Source: Chaetoceros tenuissimus
Lineage: Eukaryota > Bacillariophyta > Thalassiosirophyceae > Chaetocerotales > Chaetocerotaceae
Assembly (NCBI GenBank): GCA_021927905.1
Contig: BLLK01000069.1
Span: forward strand, 124,001 to 188,000
Direction: 5' to 3'
Length of the DNA: 64,000 nt
The position numbers were made by a program, and so were the translations under genes. Under the pieces are notes generated by a model, which did no database searches, was not told the origin of the DNA, and saw only the letters and a program-made list of their open reading frames with translations. Positions 1 through 11,600 of the stretch are shown here, one piece after another. How positions within the stretch are numbered: the first letter of the stretch is position 1; every line of letters begins with the position of its first letter.

Positions 1-1509
1 CTTAATGATTCCCTTTTCTAAATGAGCATCACTGAAAATATCAAGAGTGTTTGACATTGTTGTAGTCAATAGGTTCTTTCCACTAGGAGAAAAGAATGCA
101 CTATTGATGGAAAGATTGTTCCTATGTGTTGCAACAGGTTTGACTTTGGATCCGGATTTCAAAGATGAAAGTTTGCGCACGTCCCATAGATTGGTCTCAC
201 AGTCCAAACCACAAGTAGCTAGAATATTTCCATTTGGATGAAGACTATCAAAATGATCAAGATTAGCAAAAGTCACGATAGAGTAATGTATTCGAATGCA
301 CGATTCTTCTTACCTGACAGTGTTGATCTTTTTCTCACTCAAAGCCAAGTCAAAAGTAGCTTTATTCGCACGCAAGTCCAAATGCGCTACACCTCCAAGT
401 GATGTTGAAAGAAATAGACATTCCTCATTTCTATGATCATAGCATGCATATTGTGTATAGAAACGATAACCTTCATCCATTCCATAACCAATTTTGCCCT
501 TGTATTCTGGAGACTCATCATATGCCCCAAAAGCTTGACGAAAGCATTGTTTCTGTACGTCAAAGATACGAATAGTACCATCGTATGCAAGTGACAAGAG
601 ATTGGTTCCACTTTTATTCCATTCCAGATTATTGATGGCTCCCGAATGCGGTTTGAACAAATAAACTCCATCACTGTCACTATCTTTTGACTTTGCATCT
701 ACATCCCAAAGACCCAAGTAACCTTTTTTATCTCCTGTCGCAGCTATAATTTTATGCTCTGAAGGATGCAATGCTACAGAATAAATTCTTTCTGGTACAA
801 CTTTTGCTACACACTCTTCACTATCAACATTAAGATTCGCAACTTGAGATTCAAGAGATCCCTTGCTCTTTTTTGTCTTTTTGGTAGAAGAATATTCTTG
901 CACTACATTGAGAAGAGAGTTACTGACAAAATTATCTGCCTTGGACACAGAAGACTCTGATTGCCATTTCGGAGCACAATTCTCGACTGCATCTTTTATC
1001 ATGAAATCAGAGCCATCATTGACACGTCCATTGTAAAATTCAGGTTTTTCCTCTTCAACATAAACTTTGGCACTCGACTGTACATCCATGTTTCCACTCC
1101 CGCCTGCAACCACAAACTTTCCACCTGCCCGTTCTTCTTCAATGTAGATTCCATCCGATTGAATTCCTTGTAATCTACTACTCTTTCTTCGAACAGAAGG
1201 TAAAGCCGCTTCTTTCCGTTTCCGATCTGCTCTTAGACCTCTTTGAGATGCCTGCGGTTTCTTATCGGAAGATACATTTTCACGGAGACTTGCAGATGCT
1301 TCTAGTAGACCTGACTTTTTAAGCATTTCATTGTTAAAGTTTCTTTTTGCCTGGACCATTTCTTGATAACTTTCATATTGGACTCCTTTGAACATGAAGG
1401 ATGAAGTGATGCTGGTTGGTGATATCTCTGTTTTGACATCTTCCTTCTTTTCTTCTGCGTCTTCTGCTGCTGCAGCAGCTCTTGTTCTTCTGGTTCTTGT
1501 CCCTACCAT
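1..1509 (-). CDS. WDR76/CMR1-like WD40 repeat protein, partial (3' end beyond window)
   Basis: Starts at ATG 1509 and leaves the window at base 1. The N-terminal ~190 residues are basic and low complexity with a short 'RRKSSRLQG' motif typical of WDR76/CMR1 proteins. WD40 repeats follow, including 'LHPSEHKIIAATGDKKGYLG' then LWD, and a PHSGAINNLEW blade. An intron of 68 nt at 246..313 (donor GTAAG, acceptor TAG) is needed: splicing joins NTV to SLHPNGNILATCGLD and continues in frame with further WD40 sequence ending in FSDAHLEKGIIK at the window edge. Family members bind DNA or chromatin and act in damage response and histone-linked quality control in the nucleus; that role is family knowledge, not visible here. 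The gene is transcribed away from the hypothetical at 2008, with 498 bp between the starts. Confidence 0.8.
246..313 (-). other. intron in WDR76-like gene
   Basis: Minus-strand intron with donor GTAAG at 313 and acceptor TAG at 246. Without it the frame stops at 310. With it the WD40 pattern (LHPNG...ATCGLD...LWDVRK) resumes in frame. Confidence 0.85.
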
Positions 1510-2007
1510 GATAAATGCAGGCTTGATTATGAATAAGAATCTATAAGGCTTGTACTTCTTTTGAAATAGGAAAGTAATTCAATGGAAATAGATGTGTTTT
1601 CAGACCAGCTCATCATTTCATCTTCTTTTGGCTCAGTTCGTTTAGCGGGAATAGCTCATCCCTCTCTCCTCATTTTGATCGTGGAAGATATTTTGAATTT
1701 CAACCGCTCTCACTTCCACGCTACGTGATGAAGAAATCAGGCACAATTTGTACATGAACAGATGCACCAATATATATTTCTCCATTATTATCAAATAAGT
1801 GCGGTGAGTAGCTCAATGTTGAAAAGTAGTATGAGGGAGGCCGAATTAGGTACTAAAGAAGACAGTTTGCATTTATCTTACATTTTCTTTTTGTTCTTTG
1901 AATTATTTACAGCCTATACATGAGCACATTCCTATTGATACCGGTATTCACGTGTTTACCCATTTCTGATAATCATATAACCACGCATCATTCAATTACA
2001 AGTCCTC
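1510..2007. other. intergenic, shared 5' region of two divergent genes
   Basis: Lies between the starts of the WDR76-like gene (minus) and the gene at 2008 (plus), so it must hold both promoters. I see no RNA gene, repeat or recognisable motif that I can defend. Confidence 0.5.
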
Positions 2008-2601
2008 ATGAATCGGGGAAAAGCCAATGCTGCATTGAAAAATTCTTCTTCAAAGACACCAACTATGTTGAAAGAAGAGCCTACTACAAATGATTCTTCA
2101 CCCTCGTCAAATTGTTCCGTGGTAGAAATACCTTCATCTCATAACTCTTTGCCGAATGGTGAAAGATTCCCCTTACAATTGAAACAGGAGGCTAGAGAAC
2201 TATTTGTATTCTTTGTCAAGGCACTTCTCAAACATTTGGCATTTACAGATAAAAGCATGTTCTTGGAAGCTAGAATTGTCATTCGGATATGTAACATCAA
2301 ACACAAGGATGGATGCAAGGGCTATTCTATACTTTCAATCCAAATACAGAAAACTTTGCGACGGTTGGTGGGGTCGATAAATTGGATGGAAGCTAGAAAT
2401 TATGTTCGAACTTTATTAATGACGAGGTATGTTGAAAGTGGGAAATATTCGTATGAACAAGCAAGGGTGAGATCAGATCATTTCGCAACTCAATCAGCAC
2501 AGCAATTGCACGATGGGGACTTGGAACAAAATAGCAATGTAGGAAGTAGAGATAGACTTGCAGAAGAACTTGAAGCGTATGCTATCAAGTATGAAAAATG
2601 A
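2008..2601 (+). CDS. hypothetical protein, 197 aa
   Basis: Single-exon frame from ATG 2008 to TGA 2601. The first ~55 residues are Ser/Thr/Asn-rich and probably disordered. Residues ~58-130 form a helical, charged core (FFVKALLKHLAFTDKSMFLE, then ARIVIRICNIKHKDG) followed by a Trp-containing segment (VGSINWMEARNYVRTLLMTR). The tail is acidic with AEELEAYAIKYEK. There is no signal peptide or membrane segment. The core resembles conserved uncharacterised diatom proteins I have seen, but I cannot name a domain. The predicted product is soluble; function is unknown. Confidence 0.6.
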   Translation: MNRGKANAALKNSSSKTPTMLKEEPTTNDSSPSSNCSVVEIPSSHNSLPNGERFPLQLKQEARELFVFFVKALLKHLAFTDKSMFLEARIVIRICNIKHKDGCKGYSILSIQIQKTLRRLVGSINWMEARNYVRTLLMTRYVESGKYSYEQARVRSDHFATQSAQQLHDGDLEQNSNVGSRDRLAEELEAYAIKYEK

Positions 2602-2715
2602 TTTAAAATGATGGGGAACGTAAAAAATTAGTGACTACTATGAATACAGACTACTAAACTTACTCGTATGTTAACACTTTTTTACATTAACTGGCATAAG
2701 TTTCATAAACTTCAA

Positions 2716-4260
2716 CTATTCTACTGATTTACTTTCATTCTGCTCCAACATCCACTCATTATTTGAAACATCTACATATCTAGGTACTGTATGATTATTT
2801 GGACACTCGAGTGGCCGACCGTAAAGATCTCGGTGAAGTGCTCGGCATCGATTGCCTGCTAAGGCAGCCCCAAAGGCACCAAAAGATCCTATTCCATGTA
2901 CTACACATTTGCTTCCTCCAATTATGAGTAAGTCTTCAAACAATGGGTAGTAACTCTCCTCCGTCGATGAGGCATTGAATTCATCAATATGTTTAACAAC
3001 GGATCTTTGTCCAACTCCTAGCGCTTGCACTTTCGTCTCCTTCACTGTAATCTCATTGTTTAGAACATGATTTACAAGATCAATACTATCTGAAACAAAG
3101 AAAAAAGGATTCTTCATGTCTAATAATAATCCACATTCAAATGCATTACTTGTCAAGTCCAATAAGTGTGACTTGTAATTCCCATCAAAAGCTTCCACAT
3201 ACCTACCTTCATCGTAATCGTGGAGGTTCTCTTTCCCAACTATTTGTTTCATACGATATGTAGGATATCGAGCTCTCAGATGCACAGATTTATATTCACC
3301 TTCTATGAGATTGAGTCTAGCCATTGTAGTATTGATATTCCTTGCAATGGAAGGTATGGGCTTGAACAGTACTCGGAAAATATGTTCCATAAGATCCAGA
3401 TGGAACCATTCCGATGCCACTGGCATTTGATTTTTATATGAATGGACATTGAAAATATTATTCAAGAAATTCATTTTTTGTTTTGATCGAATTCCAAATA
3501 GACCTACGTATCGCTCAGATGACAATTTCATTTCGTTGATAAATTTGTTGAGCGCAGGGAAAAAAATAGGCTTTGTTTCCCCTGGAACTCCAGGATTCAT
3601 GCCTAAACTTTTCCTCCCTTCAAAATCTGACGGGCATTTCCAGTCCAAACCACCATCTGGTACTTCTAGAAAAGATTCTAATCGCATGGGCTTATCCCAA
3701 TGAATACATAGGACTCGGTTCGTCCTTGCCGCCATGAAAAGATGGAATGGCAGAACTCGCATTCGATCACTGACACCTCCACATCCACCTTCGCTCTTCA
3801 AGCACTTGACTACATAGAATCTAGTGTCTTTTACGTCTTTTGTAGCTCGTTCATTTTGATTCCAAGTGATATATTCTTGAAGCCAGGTTGGTAGCGCAGC
3901 TATTGAAGACTTTACTCTATGGTCCCCGTACATTGTAAGATATGTTCTATCGTCTTCTTTCTTCTCATGTAACTTCTGATATTCAATTGTTTCGTTGAAG
4001 AGATGTGTTGAAAGAGAATTTCTCTTTCGGTTCAATTTATTGAAGAACGCATCGGTTTCATTCTCATGAAGAAAATCTAAATCTAACCCAACTGGTTTCG
4101 AATTCTTTCTTTTTTGTATTTCCATAGTGAAGACTTCATCATCTTTCCATGTGGAATCATCATGTAAAAACGACGATGTTAATGTTTGAAACACCAAGAG
4201 TACCAGTGCAGCAATTAAGATTCCATATGTGTGGAAGCGAATATAGATTTTTCCTTTCAT
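2716..4260 (-). CDS. type II membrane glycosyltransferase, fucosyltransferase-like
   Basis: 514 aa from ATG 4260. A short basic cytoplasmic tail and one membrane anchor (residues ~12-29, YGILIAALVLLVFQTLTS) give the classic Golgi type II layout. A luminal stem follows to ~residue 145. The catalytic-looking part opens with GGCGGVSDRMRVLPFHLFMA and ARTNRVLCIHWDKP, the pattern of GT-B fold fucosyltransferase-type enzymes in which a Gly-rich N-lobe precedes a donor-binding Arg motif. The latter is seen as YKSVHLRARYP near residue 325. A conserved C-terminal stretch, CVVHGIGSFGAFGAALAGNR, fits the nucleotide-sugar binding lobe. There are several Cys and N-glycosylation sites. The exact CAZy family (GT23, GT37, GT65/68 or a diatom-specific one) cannot be fixed by eye. 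It is one of many glycan enzymes in this window. Confidence 0.6.
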   Translation of the reverse strand: MKGKIYIRFHTYGILIAALVLLVFQTLTSSFLHDDSTWKDDEVFTMEIQKRKNSKPVGLDLDFLHENETDAFFNKLNRKRNSLSTHLFNETIEYQKLHEKKEDDRTYLTMYGDHRVKSSIAALPTWLQEYITWNQNERATKDVKDTRFYVVKCLKSEGGCGGVSDRMRVLPFHLFMAARTNRVLCIHWDKPMRLESFLEVPDGGLDWKCPSDFEGRKSLGMNPGVPGETKPIFFPALNKFINEMKLSSERYVGLFGIRSKQKMNFLNNIFNVHSYKNQMPVASEWFHLDLMEHIFRVLFKPIPSIARNINTTMARLNLIEGEYKSVHLRARYPTYRMKQIVGKENLHDYDEGRYVEAFDGNYKSHLLDLTSNAFECGLLLDMKNPFFFVSDSIDLVNHVLNNEITVKETKVQALGVGQRSVVKHIDEFNASSTEESYYPLFEDLLIIGGSKCVVHGIGSFGAFGAALAGNRCRALHRDLYGRPLECPNNHTVPRYVDVSNNEWMLEQNESKSVE

Positions 4261-4798
4261 GTCTTCTTTTGATTATTCTGTAGATGCTTTGGCAACTGCA
4301 TGTTGATAATGTTGAATGTAGTTGAAAGTGGAAGGCAACTAGAATTGTGGCGAGCTTTTTGGCACAGACTTTTTTGTCAGTCTTGTCTAAATTTTAACGG
4401 TCAAATTCTTTTTTGCAACCCGGAAGTTTCTCTTGAGTCCCATCTTTGGAAACGAACAGAAATTGAAAATGAACTGATACACATTTCTTCTTTTCCCAGA
4501 GAAAAACTAATGGAAATTAAAGCTGCGATGATTATGATTTGGATATATAACTTGGGCTATTGGTGCGTGTTCTTTGCACACGAAATTAATGCATCTTCAG
4601 TCCCATATCTGGAAAGAAGACTATGGAAAGTTACGAACTTTGATACTATTCTAGCCAATGCTTTGAAAACAACACATTCTGGATTCGCTCTCAATAAGTA
4701 ATCTACATTCATTAAAATAGTATATGTCTTTTCTATTGTCAACTTCGCTAAACGCACACTCCTAACATATTGCTCGCCCATATCCTGTCATGGCTCAA
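4261..4798. other. intergenic, 538 bp
   Basis: Lies upstream of the glycosyltransferase start at 4260 and downstream of the membrane protein ending at 4799. A 133-codon plus-strand frame (4300..4701) has no recognisable composition or motif and I do not call it. Confidence 0.45.
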
Positions 4799-5536
4799 TT
4801 AAGCTTCTTTCTCATTCCTATTTCTCTTTTCATGTGCAATGATTTCAATGGCACAAGTTGAGACAGATTGAAATAATATTTGTATGACTGAATGAATAAT
4901 AACTGCATGAAATAATCTTGCAACAATGGTATTGTCACATATAAACATCTCTTCCACCTTGACCAATACTTGAACTGCAAGTAAACTGACCACTGCTCTG
5001 CACCACTTCCTCCATGCTCCTTTGCGTGTATCATCATTCCGATATTTATAACTCCTTATTCCCATTGTAATAATTGTATACAATGCAAATGGTGGGCTCA
5101 AGACTTGAAATACGATTTCTTGTTTACTTGGGTAAAACATGTTTGTTGCAATAAATATTACGGCGGATGCATATCCCACGAAACGTGCAGTATTACACGA
5201 AACATGAGCTTTTGAACCTAAGCTATTATTTAACCATAGAGAAAGAAATATGGAATGCAATCCTCCTCCAGAATCAAGATCGATCGGTACGTATCCGGTA
5301 ACATGTTGTTGAAGATTCAAATAGAATAGGAATAAAAGTGAAACCAAATAGAGCACAGCATCCATGTCTTGCATGTCCCGGTAACGTTTCATCATCAGTA
5401 CCACGGGGTACAGTTGTAACAGTAGAATAATGAGACCTGATACGGAACATGCAAAGTTATGGAATCCGTGCAATTTAGGAAGCTGATCTTCACATGAGAC
5501 AAAGTGTTCTTGATCGGAATGCCTAATGAAGCTCAT
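4799..5536 (-). CDS. multi-pass membrane protein, possibly CREST/ceramidase-like
   Basis: 245 aa from ATG 5536. About six or seven hydrophobic segments are visible (for example SGLIILLLQLYPVVLMM, AVLYLVSLLFLFYLNL, FVGYASAVIFIATNMF, VVSLLAVQVLVKV). A late CDN....LFHAVIIH pattern recalls the Asp/His arrangement of the CREST superfamily (alkaline ceramidase, PAQR, Per1), but the match is weak and the usual full motif set is not clear. Loops are short and the C-terminus is Lys/Arg/Glu-rich and cytoplasmic-looking. Treat it as an integral membrane protein of unknown function; the CREST idea is a hint only. Confidence 0.6.
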   Translation of the reverse strand: MSFIRHSDQEHFVSCEDQLPKLHGFHNFACSVSGLIILLLQLYPVVLMMKRYRDMQDMDAVLYLVSLLFLFYLNLQQHVTGYVPIDLDSGGGLHSIFLSLWLNNSLGSKAHVSCNTARFVGYASAVIFIATNMFYPSKQEIVFQVLSPPFALYTIITMGIRSYKYRNDDTRKGAWRKWCRAVVSLLAVQVLVKVEEMFICDNTIVARLFHAVIIHSVIQILFQSVSTCAIEIIAHEKRNRNEKEA

Positions 5537-6622
5537 GGGGGTTCTCTCGTTCTACTACGTCTTTGAGGCAATGTAAAGTTATCTACGTGTGCTTGATATT
5601 GGGAATCATCACAAGTATATCGGCTAAGGCTTTCAGGGAAAAAAGGATTACAAGCGTTTTTACCTTAACTGGCTATAACAATTACTAAATGGCAAGAAAA
5701 TATCATTAATTTTAATTATTTGTTTTCGTTTTGAAATCAATATTTTATTGAAAGAAATATGTAGAATATGCAATAGATTAGAGATTTTGAAACAAATGGA
5801 AAGTAGAGACTTCTACTGACATTAAGGAGCAAGTGATGACTTGCTTCTCAAAATATTATATTTGAGAGGACATTGGTACTTGTTGCTTCGTCACCAACAT
5901 CGCTTGTTTTTGGACTTTTGGATTACTTCGATTCTTGGTATGTAATATATAATATATCACCATATATTCTTGCATGGTCGTTGACTTCTATTGGCTTTTC
6001 TTCAACATCAGAATGTAGATTAAAAAGTGAGATTTTTGAAAACATCTACGTACTTCAAACATGCTCAAATTTTAGCTTACCTTCTTTATCTTCACAGATA
6101 CTCCACTCCTTCTTCAGCTGCTTCTTTTAGATTTTTTCTTCCAAGTTTTTATTGTATTTTGAATCGAATCGAAGATTCTTGGAAATAATCCCAGAGATCC
6201 AGAGCTAGTTGTCTGAAGTTGGTCTTGTTCACACCCTTGTTCTCAGGTATAGCTAAACAATGCCCCCAACCTCTATGCTTTTAATATGCAGAGTTGCCAA
6301 TTGTCTTGGTCTGTCGTGGACTCTGCCATTTTTCTTTATATGAGAACAATCAAGTGTGCTTGTTTCTTGTTAATACGAGTGAAAAAGTTCGTAGATCAAG
6401 TATGGTAAAAGAAATTGGAAGATAATTTGTGGCATAGAAAGATAATCCAGATCAAATAAGAGATATAATTGGCGACTTTGCCTTTGAATAACTTTTGTAA
6501 GGAAAAGATTTTGTTATTGATTTTAAGCCTTTTTTGTTTTGTGTTCTTTTGCACTCGGGAAATCGGAGAAACATTTTACTGGGAAACAGAAAATTTTGAT
6601 CTATTTTGGTCAAAACACGATT

Positions 6623-6700
6623 CATGTTTTCTCATGGTTCTCTTCATGTTTTCTCATGCTATGACCGCATGTTTCTCATGTTTTTTCATGTTTTCACATG
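6623..6700. repeat. degenerate ~10.5-bp tandem repeat with CATG core (array 1)
   Basis: Eight CATG words start at 6623, 6633, 6645, 6655, 6668, 6677, 6687 and 6697. Intervals are 9-13 bp with a mean close to 10.6. The spacer is T-rich (TTTTCT/TTTTTT). Confidence 0.75.
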
Positions 6701-7027
6701 TTTCTACCAAAATTCAAAAAATAGAGAGTAATTGAATGCCTTATTTCTCCTGCTATAAGTATTCCCAATAGACATAAAATCATTGATGTTTCATTAATAT
6801 ATGCTTCTTCCATTATGTTCTTAGTTTATAATATTTGGTCTACTACAGAATAAGAAATGGAGTTCATGATTTCACATGTTTTTACATTAAATTCAAAACA
6901 TGAGAAAACATGTGCCACAATAAAATGATCAATTGTGAAGCAAATAGCCAATCACGCTGACATGCTATTAATCGTGGTATTAATAATAAGGTTGTTGTGT
7001 TAAATCGTTAGAGTATATTGTATATAG

Positions 7028-7117
7028 CATGAATAAAGGCATCAAAGTAGCTTCAGTTCATGTTATGTTCATGTTTTTTCATGCTCGCTCATGTTTATTC
7101 ATGTTCCAACCTTCATG
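7028..7117. repeat. degenerate ~10-bp tandem repeat with CATG core (array 2)
   Basis: CATG words start at 7059, 7070, 7080, 7090, 7100 and 7114, plus an outlier at 7028. A smaller group with the same word lies at 6865, 6875, 6899 and 6909. Spacing again follows about one DNA turn. Confidence 0.7.
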
Positions 7118-8171
7118 AAATGACCCGTCTCATTGGCGATAGCTGAAGTGGGACTGTATGTTTTTAGCCTGCATAACACATAAAAGTCGCTCACTTTTTG
7201 TTTTTCGTTAAGTATGTCTACGTACGTACGTACTTGTGAAACTGGCCTTCATCACCACAATAACGTACAACACACACCGCAAATAGATTTCATTCTATAA
7301 TGAACAGAAAAGAGCATTCATTTTCTTATTTTATTTTGAAATAGCTGATAGGAACCTCTCTTACAGCCCCCTTCGATTGCAGAAAAGTTATCATAACACA
7401 CAAGTAGAAGAACAAATTTTTCGCTCTTTTTTTGCTGGCTATGATCGTTGATATCTGGCAAAAGATTTCAGTTGACGTAACACAAAAACCTTGCCCATAT
7501 CATTTGTTATAGTAATCCTTTTCATGAAAATATATGGTAATGGCTATGTGTTGTGTCGAGTGCCTAAAACTTTTCGTAAGTGGACGAACATTGTCTGTAT
7601 TAATGTCGTGTCTACATCACAGTACAGCACGATAGTAAATTATCAATGATAGGATTTAAAAATAACTTCAGAATAATATATTCCCAAAATACATCAGAAC
7701 AAATGGAGCAATAGATTTCGTGGTGATAATGAAGCCTGTGTAAGGTGTCAATTGATGGAACTGACTTTCGTCAAATGCATAGTAGTGACTGAAAATGAAT
7801 AGATCACATAAAATTGATGCGGCAATCCTGTCTGAAACTAGTTCAATCTAAATGAATGCATTTATACGTAAAATTAGAATGAGTTTTTCAGGTTCAATCT
7901 CTTAAAAAAACTGAATATTTTGAAAATTCTAGGAATTTCTCTGCGAAAAAGTCAAAACTCCGGATCGGATTCCAACTTGAAACTGTTTTCTGGGGTTATG
8001 AGCCTCTCATTTTCAATTTTTTCATACGTAGGTACATCTTCCTACGTAGCAAAGTCCAAAGACCCGGAATATTTTGAAAAAGGGGCTGAAAAAATCGAAA
8101 AATTGCCTAAAAATTCATATAATTCTTTTTTCCCTAAACGCCTAAGGGCGTCAGACATCAGATAGTTTCTT

Positions 8172-8180
8172 GAAAAAGAG
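8172..8180. repeat. left target-site duplication (9 bp)
   Basis: GAAAAAGAG, identical to 13840..13848, directly abuts the left inverted repeat. Confidence 0.9.
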
Positions 8181-8299
8181 GAGTTAGTGTTAGTACAGTC
8201 AGTAGTAGTACAGGCAGTGGACAGGCAGTCGTTAGGTAGCCGTTAGTGACGTCATTCCCAGGTCTATCCCGTATACCTTTTGTCGTATGACAAGTGTCA
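8181..8299 (+). repeat. left terminal inverted repeat of MULE
   Basis: Starts GAGTTAGTGTTAGTACAG and ends GACAAGTGTCA. Pairs with 13718..13839 on the opposite strand with one mismatch (G/C) and a 3-bp ATT indel. Confidence 0.93.
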
Positions 8300-8673
8300 T
8301 TCAAACTCTCATATTTGTGAGCCTGTCGCTTCTTCTCAACCACACAACCCAGAAACTCATTCAATGTACGAGTTGAGTAATGTACACAACACATTGCAGT
8401 GAATAAAGCATGCCATACAATTGCTCTTCTACTACTTTCATTATGTATTCATTTCACTACTTCTCCAACACCGTACAACAATGAGACTTGACTTCTACAA
8501 TTGATCCAGTGAGGTTATAGCTAGTCCTGCGACATGCGATGTTATTACCATTCACATTACACATGAAAAATATATGCACCGTGAAATGCCTTGGGCTTAC
8601 CGTGGAAACAGTTTTGCTATCAATATTCATTGCAATATGATATCGAACAACACATGTTATCATTTAATGCAAA

Positions 8674-11600
8674 ATGGGCCGTCAACATGATATTCGCTTC
8701 ACTGGAAACTTCAAGCAGAATGTACCAACTAACATTTTGGCAGCTGTTCCTGATGAATATGATGTTTTATTCAAGACAGCACCCTTCGAACATAACCTTC
8801 CACTAGGCATGGATGTAAATGAAGCAATGAATCTCGATGACAAGAACTTGGAGGAGAAGGCTGCGTTGTGTTTCCCCATTGGCTCTGTTTGGCAGCGAAA
8901 GGAATTTGAGCGGAAATTAACACATTTCTGTACGGCTTCTGACTTTAATTTTTCTTGGACATGTGATAGTAACACTAGTTTTCAATGTAGCAAGTATGGG
9001 AATCCAAGACCAAAGAAAGGCGAAAAGATCTCTGCAAAGGAAAAGAATACTATGAAATGTGGATGCACATGGCGCATCATAACAAGTAACTTATGGACAT
9101 TTCCTCCTAAGAAGGAAGGTGGACAGCAACAAAAATGGTTCACGACACCACCTGATGAAGAAACGAAGAACAGTATGTTCATTGTTGTGAAAGAACTACC
9201 TAAACAGCCACACAATCATCCAGGTGACAAAACTACATATCAGGATACATTGAAGAAGGGTGGTCATGTCTCAAGAGCAATTGGAGAAGATTCTGCAATG
9301 GTACGAAACTGTCTCTTAATTCTACGCAATAGAGGAGGACTAAGCAACCGAGACATCCAAACCTTAGGAAGAGTTTCTACCCCATCATGCGTTGTATGGG
9401 ATAATGATCGATGCTCTAACTGGAGAAAGAAAATGGTTCGATTATCCATGTCTTTAAAACCTGAGCAATACGAGACACAGAAGGCATTTGAAGCTTCATT
9501 CATGTCCTCCGAAATCCAAAAGATGTTCAAAGACGATATTGGAGATGCTGAATTCACTGATATAGTAAACAAAAGAGCAAAGGAAGAACTTAGTAAATTC
9601 TACAATGAACGCTTTCAAAGGCTTGATCCAGAAACACAAGAATCGGAAATAGATGCATGGTTCAACCGTATGAAGGAAATGGATCCGTTCTTTGACTATG
9701 AATTGATGTTAAACGATCAGAAAGAGATAATTGGCGTTGCCTGGATGACAGGTCAAATGCGATGTGATCTTGAAGATCTTGGTGACTATCTTATGTTGGA
9801 CATGATGAAGAAAGAGACCAACACAAGCCTATTTCTATATGCTTCCATTGTACTTCACCGTGCTGACCAGTCACTCTGTGTTGCATGCGAAGCCCTTCTG
9901 CTGAATGAATCTCTTCCAACATACAAGTTCTTATGTGATGCAACCTTTAATATGGCTTTCGAAATAAAAAAGGAAGACGTAGACATTATTGCTGGTGACG
10001 AATTTCTTGATCAAGACAAAATTCGGGATGTACTTGGATTTCCGAATGCCAAGTTTATTTTCGACCAATTTCATCTCATCCAGGTGAATCTAAGGAAGAA
10101 ATTCGCTGGTACAATGCTTTTTGAGCTGCTTGAATCTCAGATTTATAAATGGATAAATGCAACTACGGAACCAGACTTCATAGATCAGTTTGGGAACTTG
10201 AAGAAGCAAATGGAAAATCATGGCTGTACTGCTTCTCAAATCAATGCTATTAAAGATCTTAATTTGAAGAAAGATCACTTTGCATGGTATAAGCTTCGCT
10301 CTTATAAAGGAACTCTACGAAGGAAAGGAAATTCTGGTTCGGAATCGAATCATGCTAGTGTTGTCAGGTGTTTGAATTCAAATGCACTGCTAGAGATTCC
10401 AGTGATGTTCTCAACTCTATCAAATAGGCAACTTCATTTTAATTTTCGATCAAAACAGAATTATGAAAGTAGTAAGAGATTGCTGGATTTTGAAAACAAT
10501 CAAACGCAAATTCCCATTTTGATGAACGCTTCAGAATGCATTGATGGACGTACTCTCAATTATCATGGATACAAACTTCTTGAAGATCAGTACAATTTAT
10601 CAAATCATCTTAGCTACAAAGAAGACGAAGATGGAAACTTGATATTCGACGATGGAATCATTTTGGAGAAGAATAAACCCTGTAAATGCGAGTATCGGAT
10701 GGCAGATAAGATTCAATGTTGTCATGAGATTAAGCGTTCGGGTGTCTTTGATTTACAATGCTTTGCTAGACGTTACATTTATCACAACCGTCCATGGGAA
10801 CGTAGTATTCCCAGAAATGGCGTAGACAAAGAGTCACTTGGCAATTGTGATTTCAATCCGAGCAATGCACCATCAAACAAGACAGCCGGATTATCCACTG
10901 AGGAGAGAAGTGACTCTGATAACCTCGTGTACGAAGAAGAATCATCTGTTCTGCTTACTAAGTTCAGCTATCACGAGATGATGGATCTAACTAAGAATCT
11001 TGTTACCGCTTTAACCAACAGACCACGTGAATTCAAAAAAAGAGTGTGTGCTACTATCTTTGCCATGACACAACTTGCTAAAAGTGATACTATGAATACG
11101 AATTCAGAACTTGATTCTCTTTGGAACTCGTACTTGCATACTGAACAAGAACATTTGCGTTCCTCCAAGACTACAGACCCACCAAAAAAGAGTAGATCTT
11201 TTTCAGTCACAAAGAAAAGGATTAAATTTGGTACGGAGTATACGAATGGATCTACTGGATTAGGAAAGGGTAGAAGAAGATCTTTGAATTCTCGTGAAGA
11301 ACCAAAAGATGCTCAACAAGTAAAAAAATCAAAAAAAGATTGCAGTTTTTGCAACAATCCTACTTGTACATCTAAGACCACGAAGAACTGTCCAATTCTG
11401 TTGAAACATGGTGGTACTGTTATTGCAAGATATTCGAATTATGAAAAGAATCAGCCAAATCAGAATCTTCTAGACTCATTACTCCGTTGCAAGATATGTA
11501 TGCCTACTGATAACGAGTATACACTGAAGGGTACGTTTGATGGAAATAGTCAGAAGCACACAAGACATTTCATTCTTCATTCTGTGCATTGGAGAAAACG

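Larger units (their letters stand above)
5537..8171. other. long gene-free stretch, AT-rich, with CATG word arrays
   Basis: About 2.6 kb with no frame showing protein-like composition. It holds three clusters of CATG words (about 6623-6700, 6865-6912, 7028-7117), a GTACGTACGTAC run near 7210, and a short inverted pair around 8030-8048 (TACGTAGG...CCTACGTA). It ends at the target duplication of the MULE transposon. No tRNA or rRNA is seen. Confidence 0.6.

Noticed and set aside
4300-4701. 133-codon plus-strand frame
   Set aside because: No recognisable motif; composition resembles random AT-rich DNA, and a minus-strand frame overlaps it equally well.
5873-6735. Two plus-strand open frames of 85 and 88 codons
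   Set aside because: Composition follows the T-rich repeats beneath them, with no motif and no plausible start context.
6623-7117. CRISPR-like array
   Set aside because: Units are only ~10 bp, have no unique spacers, and the setting is eukaryotic.
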